64,000 bases of DNA. Source: Cantharellus purpuraceus (Eukaryota; Basidiomycota; Agaricomycetes; Cantharellales; Hydnaceae). Of the stretch, positions 1 through 10,957 are shown in pieces (within the stretch, counting starts at the first letter, position 1; every line of letters begins with the position of its first letter). A program made the position numbers and the translations under genes. The stretch spans positions 62,001 through 126,000 of the forward strand of contig JALBUN010000031.1 of assembly GCA_025174535.1 (NCBI GenBank), written 5' to 3'. The notes under the pieces were generated by a model. The model was not told where the DNA came from. It searched no databases and worked only from the letters and a program-made list of their open reading frames with translations.

Positions 1-546
1 ACTGAGATAGAGGATGACACTGTATGTCACTCTAGTCACACTGGTGTGCAGAAGATGGGTAGAAGTGGTAGAATATGTTGCTATTTCAGAGGCAGAATGA
101 CCTCCTTATATATTGTATTTACAGGGGCTGACTAATGCTTCTGGAATATTCTACCTAGATGGAAACTACTGGAAGGTTGTGGAAGGTGGAAGAAAGGGGT
201 AGAATATTCCAAGCCAATCACAGGGTCTGATCACTGCACTAACACTGATCAGGAGCTGAATAATGGTTCTGGAAAGTTCTATCTAATAATAGAAGGAAAC
301 AGCTAGAATGTTATGGAAAGGGGTAGAATATTTCAAGCCAATCACCTGATCTGATCACCTGATCTGATCACCTGCCCTGATCCCTGAACTAGGCACTGGT
401 TTGCACAGCCATAGATAGCCCCATCTCAGATCATAAATGGAAAATTGTGCCCTGAGAGGCTGTGGTTGTCAAGTTACAGAATATTTATTGATCAGAGACA
501 TCTGAGCTTGAATTCAGGCCAAATGCCTGGTCCAGAGGTGGAGTGC
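1..546 (-). mobile_element. Family X LTR-like repeat, copy X0, outer part
   Basis: This is the minus-strand orientation of the 1.4-kb LTR-like family X; it aligns by eye with 26390-26960 and with the reverse complement of 11230-11775. The copy runs off the left edge of the window. Its other part is at 8350-8603, because gypsy A inserted between them at AGTGC. Joining the flanks across A gives the same order of sequence as the uninterrupted X2 copy. No gene is seen in it; the short frames here are shadows. Confidence 0.8.
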
Positions 547-1084
547 TGTTATGACTATATTCATTAATGCCCAGATCCCCATCCAATCCACTCAGATCCC
601 CATGTATATAAAATCTATACTCCATTTGGAAACCACCACATCTCCCTCTACCTGTCCGATTGTCACTGCCGATTCTGCCCATCCATCTCTGGTTGTGATT
701 GATGCATCAGCATCACCATAGGAACCCAGACATCCATCCCCATCATACTTGGACATACTCATGTAAGGCTGTTGGCCTCGGAGACCCATCACTGGAGTAA
801 TTATTATTAGATTTCAATATGTATTTAAGTTGCCCAACTGGGGACTTCATTCCCCAGTTTGAATATCGAATCACGCCTAGTTCCTAAGTCCAATCCTAAC
901 TCTCTAAGTCGTACTCTGTCTCCAAAATCTTGGACACCGGCATTAGTGAGGGTGCAGCACATAAGCTGAAGCCAAGTCCATTCTGACCCCCACGACGTAC
1001 CCAACTCCTTCTCCGACTCCGACCAAACCTCCAACCCGACTTCTGACCCAATCTCCAACCCCCAATTGGACCTAGTGTGTAACA
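547..1084 (+). repeat. 5' LTR of gypsy A
   Basis: This 538-bp direct repeat matches 7812-8349 and has TG...CA ends. A TATA box (TATATAAAA, 605-613) marks a likely U3 promoter. Differences from the 3' LTR are mostly C/T or G/A changes at CpG positions, for example AATGCC here against AACGCC in the 3' copy. Confidence 0.93.
605..613 (+). promoter_or_regulatory. TATA box of gypsy A 5' LTR
   Basis: TATATAAAA lies about 58 bp into the LTR. The 3' LTR has the corresponding CATATAAAA near 7870. It is the only TATA-like motif noticed in this LTR, so it is the likely core promoter for the genomic transcript. Confidence 0.55.
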
Positions 1085-1116
1085 GTATATTTGAACTGCC
1101 ATACTCACTCCTACCA

Positions 1117-2469
1117 ATGCCACAATCCACCGCCAATTCCAAACGCGCATGAACCGTTGAGGTGCCCACTCCCAGCATCAACACCATCCCCAAGGTCATC
1201 GAAGAACCGATGGACCACATAGAGGCCGTCAATGAAGAAGACGACACCCTGCCCTCTCCAAATCTGGCACAAGCCATCTCCCTGCTCGCCAGCAGCATCC
1301 ATAACCCACAAGCCCCTAAGTCCCAGACCAAGGTCCGAGAACCCAACCCATTCGATGGCTCCGATCCACGAGAGCTCCAGCCGTTCTTGGTGCAATGCCA
1401 GTTGAATTTCCATGATCACCCTGACACATTCACATCCGATTGGGCGAAGGTCACCTTCACCATGTCCTATCTCAAGGGCACTGCACTGGACTACTTCGAG
1501 CCAGCACTCATGGATGACTCCAATGACCTGATATGGTCAGATGACTACTCTGACTTCATCTCCGAACTTTGGACCAATTTCAGTCCTTACAACCCTGAGG
1601 CTGATGCCAAGAATGAACTTGATCAACTTCAGATGAAGGAAAATCACAAAATCACAAAATACATTGTGAGTTTCCAGCAGCTAGCCCCAAAAGTCCAATG
1701 GGGCAATGCTGCACTCCAACGCCAATTTTACGTTGGTCTCCCATCCCGCATCAAGGACGAGGTGTCATGCATCGGTAAGCCAGATACTTTGGTTAACCTT
1801 CACAAGCTCACCCAATCCATCGACACCTGTTATTGGGAATGTCAATCCAAGGTCTCCTGCAAAAATCTGGCTAACAACAAATCATACAAATCATTGGACA
1901 AGAACCCAAAGTCCAACAAGGGGTCCAATAAGAGGACCACTGCCAACTCAGGCCAGAAGTCAAACACGGGTAATGCTGCCGCTTCTGGTTCCAGTCAGAA
2001 CAACTCCGGCACCAGCAATAACTCCAGAGCTCACAAGAGCACTCCAGACCTCTCCACCAAGCTGGGGAAAGATGGAAAACTTACCCAGCAGGAATGCCAG
2101 TGCCACCTGTTCTGCAGAAAGCCTGGCCACCAAGCTAAGGATTGCAACAAGGCAACCTCATCCACAGCAAAGGCAAAGGGCTGTGCCGCCAATGCCACAA
2201 TGGACCAAAAAATAATAATAAGCAGTCCTATAGCCTCCATATGGGCTGAGGGCTGCGTTGGTACTCCCCATATGACAAACGAGGTCCACCTGAACACATC
2301 CACTCTTTCCCATTCTGACTCCCTTACCCTCCACATCTACTCTGACTCCATCCCCGATACCGCTATCCAAGCATTAATTGACTCTGGGTCTACTCACTGT
2401 TTCCTTGATTCCTCTTTTTCTGAATTACATAAACTCCATACATACACCATAACTCTGATATCACTCTGA
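1117..2469 (+). pseudogene. gypsy A gag plus protease start, broken
   Basis: The most likely start is the ATG at 1117, because the gypsy B copy begins at the same codon. A TGA at 1150-1152 breaks codon 12; the rest is open to TGA 2467-2469. The capsid-like part covers roughly 1330-1860. A basic, Ser/Asn/Lys-rich linker follows, then a zinc knuckle region (about 2094-2140) in which the first cysteines are altered (CHLFCRKPGHQAKDC). An aspartic protease motif, IDSGSTHCF, lies near 2374-2400. The protein would form the virus-like particle and begin the polyprotein. The closing TGA lies inside the protease region and is not the natural gag end. Confidence 0.85.
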
Positions 2470-4265
2470 TTATTTGATGGCACTACTAATGCTGTTATTT
2501 CACAAGCTATAGATCTGTCTATCCGTTTTTCTGTTGGAGAAATCCAGAACCTTACATTCTATGTTACTCCACTTGACTCCAGCTGTTCCGTGGTTCTCAG
2601 ACATAACTGGCTCACCCGCTACAATCCATTGATTGACTGGGCATTGGGTCATATCACATTCCATTCTCTAGTACAGGCTGTGTCATCCCCAATGTCACCA
2701 GCAACTTTAGGTGCAAAACTATCTTCCACCTCTGCTGACTCCACTCCGATAGATACTCCATCTACCCCTCCATTTATATCAATGGTGGACGCTATGCTTC
2801 ACCAGACTAAGCAAACTGGATGGCTCTCACACATTCCAGGTTCACCTCTCCGATCCAATATTCCTTGCCACTCGTTCCACCTGATCAACTCCACTGGACC
2901 TATCTATGGTTCCTAAGGAGTATCATGAGTTCGCCAACATGTTCAGCAAGTCTAAAGCCAACTCCCTAGCAGAACACCAACCATACAATCTCAAGATTGA
3001 ACTGGATGACAACTCCACCCCTCCACTTGGCCCTATCTACTTGTCATCCCAAAAAGAGCTACTGGCTCTCCAAACATTCATAAATGAGAACTTGGCCACA
3101 GGCTTCATCCACCCATCCCTATTGCCCCATGGAGCTCCGGTCCTATTTGTCTGCAAAAAGGACGGATCACTCCGTCTATGCGTCGACTTCTGTGGACTTA
3201 ACAAGATCACCAAGAAAGACTGATACCCAATTCCCCGCACCGCAGACCTACTCGAGAGTCCTCGAAAGGCTAAGATCTATTCCAAAATAGATCTCTGACA
3301 TGCCTACCATCTAGTCCGCATCCAAGAAGGCAACGAATGGAAAACGACTTTCCGCACGTGATATGGATCTTTCAAATGGTGTGTCATGCCCTTTGGACTA
3401 ACCAATGCTCCAGCTGCCTTCCAGAGGTTCATGAATGATACCTTCACCGACCTCCTCAATGTAAATGTCCTCATTTACTTAGATGACATTTTGGTATATT
3501 CAGACAACAAAGAAGAACATCGGACACATGTCCGAGAGGTACTCTGATGTCTCTGAAAACATCACCTTTTCACCCGTGCTGATAAATGCAAATTCCACTC
3601 TGACTCGGTCGAGTATCTAGGCTGTATCCTCTCCCCGGCAGGACTGACAATGTCCAATGACAAAATCAAAGTCATACAGGAATGGCCGGAACCCCGGAAA
3701 GTCAAAGACATACAGTCCTTCCTGGGGTTCGCCAACTTCTACCGCCGCTTCATTTATGGCTACTCCGATATCACCATTCCGCTCACCCGACTTACTAGGA
3801 AGGGTACCCAATGGAATTTCACTGACGAATGCAGACAGAGCTTTGAGACCTTGAAAAAGGCCTTTACTTCCACTCCAATACTGACTCATTGGGTTCCAGA
3901 CGTGCCTATCCCATTAGAAACCGATGCCTCTGACTATGCACTTGCCATGATCCTGTCCATCATCTCTCTGGACGATGGACAAGTCCATCCAATCGCCTTT
4001 CACTCGTGTACATTTACACCCCCCGAACTGAACTATGACATCCATGACAAAGAGCTCCTTGCCATATATGAAGCCTTCCAGATATGGAGACACTACCTCG
4101 AAGGCCCCTCCAATCTGGTGGACATCATAATGGACCACAAGAACTTGGAATACTTCTCCACAACGAAACTATTCACCAGGAGACAAGTCCGATGGTCCAA
4201 ATACCTATCTCAGTTCAATCTCATTATCCATTTCCGTCCAGGTCAACTAGACGCTGGGATGTCTA
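2470..4265 (+). pseudogene. gypsy A protease end, reverse transcriptase and RNase H, broken
   Basis: The remaining protease region (with VVLRHNWLTRYNP, about 2590-2630) is followed by a gypsy reverse transcriptase from 2906. It shows [29 protein letters not shown] and the catalytic [10 protein letters not shown] near 3478-3507. RNase H (ETDASDYA, HDKELLAI) follows to about 4255. In-frame TGA codons lie at 3221, 3296, 3359, 3545 and 3554. At most of these the family has Arg, and at 3221 Trp, which gypsy C still encodes. Near 4250 a small deletion between repeats of CTAGACGC shifts the frame. Confidence 0.88.
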
Positions 4266-5578
4266 CCCTAAAGAGGGGAGTAGCGACTATGCCACTGTAA
4301 ACCCACACAACTTTCATCCTGTGTTCACTAACGAGCAGCTGGCATCGTCCCTACAAGCATCCACCCTCATGACTCCCACCCTCCAAGCTGTCACCATTAT
4401 GGATATCGACCAACTCCATTCTGACATCCACTCATCACTCCGATCCAATCCTATTGCAGTTAAACACTTGGACAACACTTCCGATCTGAAGTGGTCACTT
4501 GACCCCAAAGGACACCTCCGACACAACAACCAGATATACATCCCCAACGCCAACGGTCTCCAACTCCAAGTTTTGCAGTATTATCATGATCACCCAATTT
4601 CTGGGCATTTTGGGAAAAATCACACACTAGGATTAATCCAACGAGACTATGTATGGCCAAAATGCAAGAATACATTCAACACTACTGTAACTCCTGCACC
4701 ACGTGTATGCACTCAAAATTGCAAAGGCACAAACCCTATGGAATGCTTAAGCAACTTCCGGTCCCAGAGCAACCATGGAACTCCATCTCCATGGATTTCA
4801 TAGAGAAGCTCCCCCCATCGCTCGGATACGACGCCATACTTGTGATTGTCGACAGGTTCACTAAACAGTCACTATTCATTCTGACGCATGACACCATCAC
4901 CTCTGCCTCACAAGCTAAATTTTTTGTTCTCCACATATTCTCTAAACATGGAGTCCCATCACATGTCACATCCGATCGTGGCTCAGAGTTCGTCTCCTCC
5001 TTCTTCCGGACATTAGGAAAGGCTCTTGACATGAAACTTCATTTCACCTCTGGATACCATCTGGAAGGAGATGGACAAACGGAACAAATGAATCAGTCCC
5101 TGGAACAATATCTCTGAGTCTATTGTAACTATAACAAGACAACTGGGCTGACCTACTTCCGATCGCAGAATTTGCCTACAACAATGCTCCAAACACTACC
5201 AGTGTCTCTCCATTCTTTGCCAATAAAGGCTATCATCCGAACATCTCTGTCCACCCTGAGAAGGAACTCACCTCCACCAAAGCCTGCCAATTTGTAACCA
5301 ACCTCAATCAACTACACCAACATCTCCGAGAAACCATCTCCAATGCTCAGAAACAATACCAGGTCTCCACAGACTGACGCCGCATTCCAGCTCCGGACCT
5401 GCAAATCGGAGACAAAGTATTCGTTAAGGCCAAACACTTCCGGACCACCCATCCATCAAAGAAACTCTCTGAGAAATACTTAGGTCCTTATGAGGTCATT
5501 GCTCACACAGGCAGCAGGTCCTCCACCCTCCGCCTCCCTGAACACTTCCAAGCAGTTCATCCGGTCTTCCATATATCA
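4266..5578 (+). pseudogene. gypsy A integrase, frameshifted
   Basis: The integrase zinc-binding region (HPISGHFGKNHT, about 4590-4620) and the CNSCTTCMHSKLQRHKPYG segment (about 4687-4745) lie in different frames because one A seems lost near 4660. The catalytic core shows ISMDFIEKLP, TSDRGSEF and a YHLEGDGQTEQMNQ motif (4653-5117). It stops at TGA 5115-5117, where the family has Arg, and a further TGA is at 5375. A short indel near 5130 changes frame again. The enzyme would insert cDNA into the genome. It is not functional as written. Confidence 0.85.
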
Positions 5579-5866
5579 ATGCTCGAACCTGCTACTACAA
5601 ATGAGATCTCCGGTCACACGCAACCTCCACCTCCTCCAATCATCATCAAAGGAGATAATGAATATGAGATATCTGAGATCCTGGACTTGAAGATTGACCA
5701 TCGATACAAGTGCAAGCTCCAGTCCTTAGTCAAATGGACTGGATATGAAGGCACCAATGAAGAGTCCTCATGGATCTCTGCATCCAAACTTGATCACGCA
5801 TCCAAATCCATCTCCGACTTTCACTCCACTTATCCAGACAAACCTGGCCCTCTTATGAATCTTTAA
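5579..5866 (+). CDS. gypsy A C-terminal chromodomain segment
   Basis: This is the end of the pol polyprotein, read in one open frame. The segment has the chromodomain pattern YEISEILDLK, then YLVKW-like SLVKWTGY and ESSWI, about residues 25-75 of the segment. In chromoviruses this domain follows the integrase and guides insertion towards particular chromatin. The first residue shown is only an internal Met; the natural protein starts far upstream. Confidence 0.85.
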   Translation: MLEPATTNEISGHTQPPPPPIIIKGDNEYEISEILDLKIDHRYKCKLQSLVKWTGYEGTNEESSWISASKLDHASKSISDFHSTYPDKPGPLMNL

Positions 5867-6016
5867 GTTCAATTACTATTGCTAATTCTATTATTTCACA
5901 TCGTCATTTTATTACAAGTCACAAGGGAAATTACAAGCCTGCCCAAAAAACTCCAAAGGAATCACTCCGCCTCATTTTTCTCCACTCCAAAATTTAATCA
6001 TTTTCATTTTCATTTT

Positions 6017-6931
6017 TTATACATTGCATTTCCTTTTCCCCTTCCCCTTGTCTACCTCAGGCTCCATCTCCAACTCATCATCACTCTCCACATCCAACAC
6101 CCAATCTTTCTCATCCCCCATGTCCGAATCCTCATCCAATGGGGCCATGAACTTCCGCAGCTGATGTAACTCAGCCATCTGCCGACCCTCCAGAACCTCC
6201 TTCTGTTTCATCATCTTCACCAAGTCCACTAGCAACCCCTCCATCTGCTGGAGGTGCTCCAACTGCAGGTTAACCAGCCGGATAAGCTGGCCCATGGTAC
6301 TATTGGGCACAGAGACGTGCCCCGTACCTGCACTGGTTGTTGCCCCTTCCAATCCAACACCGCTACCCCCAGCTGCCACAGCACCCATCTCCATCCGCCA
6401 CTTTTTGGTTGGACGACCTTCTGATTCTTTCTCCGCCCCTCCTTGTACCACTAGTTGGGGCTTGACACTCCGACTCTGGGGATTGAACTTTCCATCGATC
6501 CTACACCCTCCTTTCCGACCCCAACAATGATTGCAGGACCGAAGGTGGCAAGTTGGGCTGGTAGGCCACACACACTCCATGCCTGCATCACAACACAAGT
6601 TACAAATTATGCTGGGCCTGCCAAATGGCTCCATTGGAGCCAGAGCCTTGGGTGGTCTGCTCCTTCTCAATGCGGCCTCCAAGTGTTCCCTCTCCTCCTC
6701 CTTGTCCTGCTGTTCAGCTGCCACCTTCTCCATCTCACGCTTGCGAAGCTGGATCACCAACCTAGCGACACACAGCTCCTTCTTACAGGTTGCCAACACG
6801 TGACTCTCCGCCTTGCACCATATGACCCTCTGATCTGCCTCCCGCTTCTCCGTATCAGCACTCGGGTGCGCCTTCAATGAAAAGATCATGACCTCGAGGT
6901 TCTTCTTGGTGGTAGCAGCATAAAGCTCCAC
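6017..6931 (-). CDS. antisense ORF inside gypsy A: Cys-rich cluster protein, C-terminal part
   Basis: A 304-codon frame lies antisense to the retrotransposon, between its chromodomain and 3' LTR. Residues about 1-95 are charged and helix-rich. Next comes a cluster of eight or nine Cys with one His, containing CNLCCDAGMEC, CHLRSC, NHC and GGC. It resembles the Cys clusters of uncharacterised basidiomycete Zn-cluster-like proteins but does not match canonical Zn2Cys6 spacing. A Lys/Arg patch (PTKKWRM), a leucine-rich amphipathic stretch (residues about 215-255) and an acidic tail ending in a basic KGKGKRK follow. Codons continue in frame upstream past a TGA near 6940, so the natural N-terminus is further right (up to 7649). 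DNA binding is inferred only. Confidence 0.6.
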   Translation of the reverse strand: MELYAATTKKNLEVMIFSLKAHPSADTEKREADQRVIWCKAESHVLATCKKELCVARLVIQLRKREMEKVAAEQQDKEEEREHLEAALRRSRPPKALAPMEPFGRPSIICNLCCDAGMECVWPTSPTCHLRSCNHCWGRKGGCRIDGKFNPQSRSVKPQLVVQGGAEKESEGRPTKKWRMEMGAVAAGGSGVGLEGATTSAGTGHVSVPNSTMGQLIRLVNLQLEHLQQMEGLLVDLVKMMKQKEVLEGRQMAELHQLRKFMAPLDEDSDMGDEKDWVLDVESDDELEMEPEVDKGKGKRKCNV

Positions 6932-7649
6932 TTGTTTTCAAGCCTCGACCGCGGCTACCCAAGCCATCTCCTCATAGCAATTCAAGGTTGGATCTGCTCT
7001 GCATCCATCCTCACATCCATGCCCGCCTTGGGCTCCGCATTTGCATCGAGCTCCATATTGGCATCAGGATCCGCCTCCACCTCCACCCTCTCCACCTCTG
7101 CCGCTTCATCTTTTTCAGCTGCACCCAACCCAAATAATGGCTGTGCCTGCAGATGTAATGGCAAGTCCACCACAGGGACAGTTGTCGGACGAGTTGTCTC
7201 TGTCCGCGTAATGGAGATGATGGCAACCTCAGGGGTCCCTGCCCATATTGGCACACTCGGACTTCCTGGGTGGCTGATCGCCCCTGCCCCCATCACCTCC
7301 TCCTCTACCTCCATGGCAGCTTCTAGCTCATGCACCTGCTCCTCCACTTCCTTCAGTCTCATGGCCTCCATTGCAGCCGCAAGTTCCTGCGGGCTCGCTC
7401 AGCTTTCGCTTCCTCCTCTTTCCTTCTCCGTTCCGTCTCCACCTCCACCTCCTCCTTCCATCTCCGTTCTGCCTCCTCCTCCTCCTCCTTCCATCTCCAT
7501 TCCACCACCACCTCCTCCTTCCATCTCCGTTCCGCCTCCTCCTCCTCCTTCCATCTCCATTCTGCTTCCTCCTCCTCTTTCCATCTTTGCTCCTCTTCCT
7601 CTTCCTTCCGTCAGGCCAAGAGCAACTGCTCAAGCTCGGCCACACTCAT
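6932..7649 (-). pseudogene. N-terminal coiled-coil part of the gypsy A antisense gene, broken
   Basis: An ATG at 7649 opens MSVAELEQLLLA and meets TGA at 7611-7613. The same frame then stays open to 7359 and encodes repeats of Arg/Trp-Lys-Glu-Glu-Glu, a strongly charged predicted coiled coil. It then passes by frameshift into the 6982-7371 frame (KEVEEQVHELEAAMEVEEE, acidic). That frame ends shortly before the 6931 frame, where NCYEEMAWVAAVEA precedes a TGA. The pieces are collinear and look like one antisense protein of about 540 residues that has decayed. Introns cannot be excluded as another explanation for the frame changes. Confidence 0.5.
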
Positions 7650-7797
7650 GCTTGCCAAAGGGTTTGACATTGTTGAGGATAAGACCTCAATCATGCCCCT
7701 CCTTTTATACGTCCCCAGACCCCCAGTATAACTCCGACTGCACCCAACCGTCTCACCTATTCAATCCATGGACATGAGGCCTCAGGGGCTCGGCCTT

Positions 7798-7810
7798 AAA
7801 TGGAGAGATA
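7798..7810 (+). other. polypurine tract of gypsy A
   Basis: AAATGGAGAGATA sits directly before the 3' LTR (7812), where plus-strand DNA synthesis is primed in LTR retrotransposons. Confidence 0.6.
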
Positions 7811-7811
7811 C

Positions 7812-8349
7812 TGTTATGACTATATTCATTAACGCCCAGATCCCCGTCCGATCCACTCAGATCCTTGTGCATATAAAATCTATACTCCATTTGGAAACTG
7901 CCACGTCTCCCTCTACCTGTCCAATTGTCACCACCAATTCTGCCCATCTGTCTCCAGTTCTGATTGATGCATCAGCATCACCATAGGAACCTGGACATCC
8001 ATCCCCATTGGACTTGGACATACTCATGTAAGGCCGTCGGCCTCAGAGACCCATCACTGGAGTAATTATTATTAGATTTCAATATGTATTTAAGTTGCCT
8101 GACTGGGGACTTCATTCCCCAGTTTGAATATCGAATCACGCCTAGTTCCTAAGTCCAATCCTAACTCTCTAAGTTGTACTCCATCTCCAAAATCTTGGAC
8201 ACCGGTATTAGTGAGGGTGCAGCACATAAGCTGAAGCCAAGTCCATTCTGACCCCCACAACATACCCGACTCTGACTCCAACTCCAACCAAACCTCCAAC
8301 CTGACTTCTGACCCAATCTCCAACCCCCAGTCAGACCTAGTGCATAACA
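7812..8349 (+). repeat. 3' LTR of gypsy A
   Basis: The second 538-bp LTR is equal in length to the first and ends TAACA, followed at once by the target duplication AGTGC (8350-8354). Confidence 0.93.
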
Positions 8350-8603
8350 AGTGCTGACTGTGTGAAGGTTTGTGGGCAGCTATGGGTCCACAACTGTAGC
8401 ACAGCAGAATAAGAGCATTCTGGGCCAAGTTCTGCATGGAATATTCCTGAAAAAAAAAATATGGAAAAATAGAGAATATTTGAATAAGTCCATTCCAGGT
8501 ACAAGCACCATGTACATGCTGATATTTAGGAATGGAAAGGCAAAATAGAGCACATTGGTGCTGCATAAATAGAATTTGATAGGGAAAAGGTGGTTCCCAT
8601 ACA
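8350..8603 (-). mobile_element. Family X LTR-like repeat, copy X0, inner end
   Basis: This part continues copy X0 after the gypsy A insertion and ends GGTTCCCATACA at 8603, the same terminus as X1, X2 and X3. It abuts gag coding of gypsy B at 8604, so X0 is itself inserted in gypsy B. The partner target duplication is outside the window. Confidence 0.8.
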
Positions 8604-9042
8604 GCCAGTCCTCACTTGCTCACACCTCAGATTCATTCCTTGGCTCATTCTCAGCAAGTACTGCAGATACCATTGCATATTCTTCTTCAGGTGAGTCCTC
8701 AAGCTCTTTGACTGCAGCCATTGCTGCTTGCTCACTACAGCCCTTTGCTTTTGCTGCAGATGAGGTTGCCTTGTTGCAATCCTTGGCTTGGTGACCAGGC
8801 TTTCCACAGAACAGACAGAGGTTGTTGTCCATGCGGTGACGAGCCAGGATGCATCGAGGATGTATATCGAACCACTCTGACAGTCCAACTCTGCCAGCGT
8901 CTTTTCATATCAACTTTTAAATAGCGCCGCAACTCCCTCTCCACCTCAGTCTCTAATTCTAGCCATCAATTGTCACTCGTGTTTCATCGCCATCGATCAT
9001 TATCAGCCCTCTATTCACACCGATCCTTTCATCATCATTCAT

Positions 9043-9477
9043 ATGGCTTCCAATTCTATTCCCCTCTCCAACATCTCTTCTAATAATATGTCACACTGGT
9101 CTCTGGACACAGAGGACTATCAAAAATACGCCGAGCTCCACAGGCATGTTAAGCCACCTCCACGTGTCAAAATACTTCCCAAACTCTTTCAACGTCCAAG
9201 ATCCCCACCATGTCTCTCCTATGCCATTGGCAATCCCATATTCTTTCACAATTCCATTGAACCATATACATTCCTTGGCATTTCGCCTCTATATCATAAC
9301 ATGGATAGAAAAGTCGAACGTGAGGTAGAATTTCAGTCGCCATCGCCAACCTATCCTCCCACTTCAATCCGACTCATGTTACATCATGTCAGGCAAAGGG
9401 ACCGAATACCCTTGGAATGGGATACCATATGGAGACGTATCACTAAGACAATAAGGAGTATTTGTTGTGGATGCTGA
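9043..9477 (+). CDS. unknown 144-residue ORF inside element Z
   Basis: ATG at 9043 follows an AT-rich TATA-like stretch (TTTTAAATA, near 8914) and a pyrimidine-rich leader. The product begins MASNSIPLSNISSN, is rich in Pro, Ser and Arg, and ends RSICCGC. No domain, signal peptide or membrane segment is evident. It may be a captured gene piece or a chance frame within an LTR. Confidence 0.3.
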   Translation: MASNSIPLSNISSNNMSHWSLDTEDYQKYAELHRHVKPPPRVKILPKLFQRPRSPPCLSYAIGNPIFFHNSIEPYTFLGISPLYHNMDRKVEREVEFQSPSPTYPPTSIRLMLHHVRQRDRIPLEWDTIWRRITKTIRSICCGC

Positions 9478-9815
9478 CTGAAGTCCTCATGTGACTCAGG
9501 GTCAATTTACCTTCAGAGCCATAGGAAAGATGGTATTGGTGGACATTTCTATTGTTCTTTTATATGACTTACCCCTGTTTCATCTTTTAATTCATTCATA
9601 CACAACTTACTCATCCTTGTTCTATTTTTGGTTCTTTTTATTACTCATCAACCCCTATTCTTACAAAGATTACCCCTATCTGTCACTTCATTTCTCCATG
9701 ATTTCTCCATTAGTAGTTCAACTTCACATGCTTTGTCAGCTGGCTTGATCAGCATTTCTTGCATCATATCGCATCATTTGCTCCTCATATTATGTCGTTG
9801 TGCCCTGGGGATTTG

Positions 9816-9824
9816 TATATAAAA
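9816..9824 (+). promoter_or_regulatory. TATA box in element Z
   Basis: TATATAAAA is followed by GGGCGC in the right half of Z, with a pyrimidine-rich stretch downstream, as in an LTR U3/R boundary. Confidence 0.45.
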
Positions 9825-10957
9825 GGGCGCTAGTTTTTGCCTTTGGAAAATCAACAAGTTTTCAGCCAACGCTCTAAAGTCAAAGTCCACACTCTAAGTC
9901 TATGCTCTACACTCTACATCATAATCCATCATCTCTACACTGAGGTAAAACACCTTGGTTCAATGATCAGATTTCCCTCCGCCACCAAGAGGTTGCTTCT
10001 CCCGAAACCAGCTTTCACATACCTCCCAACCAGGCTCCACATTGTCATCCAGTCACAGAGCACAATCAGCCATTGGAACCAACCTTTTGCTCCCATCCTC
10101 ATCCAACCACAGAGCACTATCCCACTTCCCTATTACTCAGTGCTACCTCTACCCCTTGACCTGATTGATCTTTGGAGTGCTGAACAACTGCGTTACACAC
10201 CATCTGTTTGCTAGGACCGTTGCGTGCAGGCTTATAGGATCTATTCCTTAAGCGAACCGACAGCAGTGCTGGTGTTCCTGCTGGGTAAGTTTGCCATCCT
10301 TCCCCAGCTTGGTGGAGAGGTCTGGAGTGCTCTTGCAAACTCCAGAGTTGTTGCCAGTGCTGAAGTTGTTCTGACCGGAACCAGAAGCGGTAGTGTTACC
10401 AGTGTTTGACTTCTGGCCTGAGTTGGTAGTGGTCTTCTTATTGGACCCCTTGTCAGACTTTGGGGTCTTGTCTGATGATTTGTCTGATTTGTTGTTAGCC
10501 AAATTTTTGTGGGAGACCTCAGATTGACATTCCCAATCACAGGTGTCGATGGATTGGGTGAGCTTGTGAAGGTTAACCAGAGTATCCGGCTTACCGATGC
10601 GTGATGTCTCGTCCTTGATGTGGGATGAGAGGCCAACATAAAATTGGCATCAGAGTGCAGCATCACCCCATTGGACCTTCAGAGCTAGCTGCTGGAAACT
10701 CACAATGTATTTTGCGATCTTGTGATTTTCCTTCATCTAAAGTTGATCAAGTTCATTCTCAGCATCAGCCTCGGGGTTGTAAGGACCAAAATTGGTCCAG
10801 AGTTTGGAGATGAAGTTGGAGTAGTCCTCTGACCATATTGGGTCATCAGAGTTGTCCATGAGTGCTGGCTCAAAGTAGTCCAGTGCAGTGCCCTTGAGAT
10901 AGGACATGGTGAAGGTGACCTTCATCTGATCAGATGTGAACGCATCAGGGCAGTCAT

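Larger units (their letters stand above)
547..8349 (+). mobile_element. Ty3/gypsy LTR retrotransposon A (chromovirus-like), complete ends
   Basis: A 7803-bp element bounded by two 538-bp LTRs that begin TGTTATGACT and end TAACA. It is flanked by a perfect 5-bp target duplication, AGTGC, at 542-546 and 8350-8354. The internal order is gag with zinc knuckle, protease, reverse transcriptase, RNase H, integrase and C-terminal chromodomain, the Ty3/gypsy chromovirus order. A purine-rich tract (7798-7810) precedes the 3' LTR. About 1.9 kb between the chromodomain and that tract holds an antisense reading frame. The element is not coding-competent: it has in-frame TGA codons and several frameshifts. 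No TGG-type tRNA primer site is obvious just after the 5' LTR, so priming is unresolved. Confidence 0.95.
8837..10262 (+). mobile_element. Z: 1.4-kb LTR-like insertion in gypsy B gag
   Basis: This 1426-bp unit runs from TGACGAGCC to AACCGACA, with TG...CA ends. It is flanked by GCGG (8833-8836) and GCAG (10263-10266), and the similarity extends to GCGGTG/GCAGTG. A CpG transition explains the mismatch. Outside it, gag B reading resumes collinearly. It carries a TATA box at 9816 and one reading frame. A solo LTR or a short non-autonomous element fits; no second copy is in this window. Confidence 0.55.

Noticed and set aside
1085..1110. tRNA primer-binding site of gypsy A
   Set aside because: No TGG-initiated match to a tRNA 3' end follows the LTR; self-priming is possible but cannot be shown from one element.
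7328..7731. Plus-strand Ser/Pro-rich frames (two overlapping)
   Set aside because: They are the complement of the Glu/Lys/Arg coiled-coil repeat of the antisense gene; their composition follows from the repeat.
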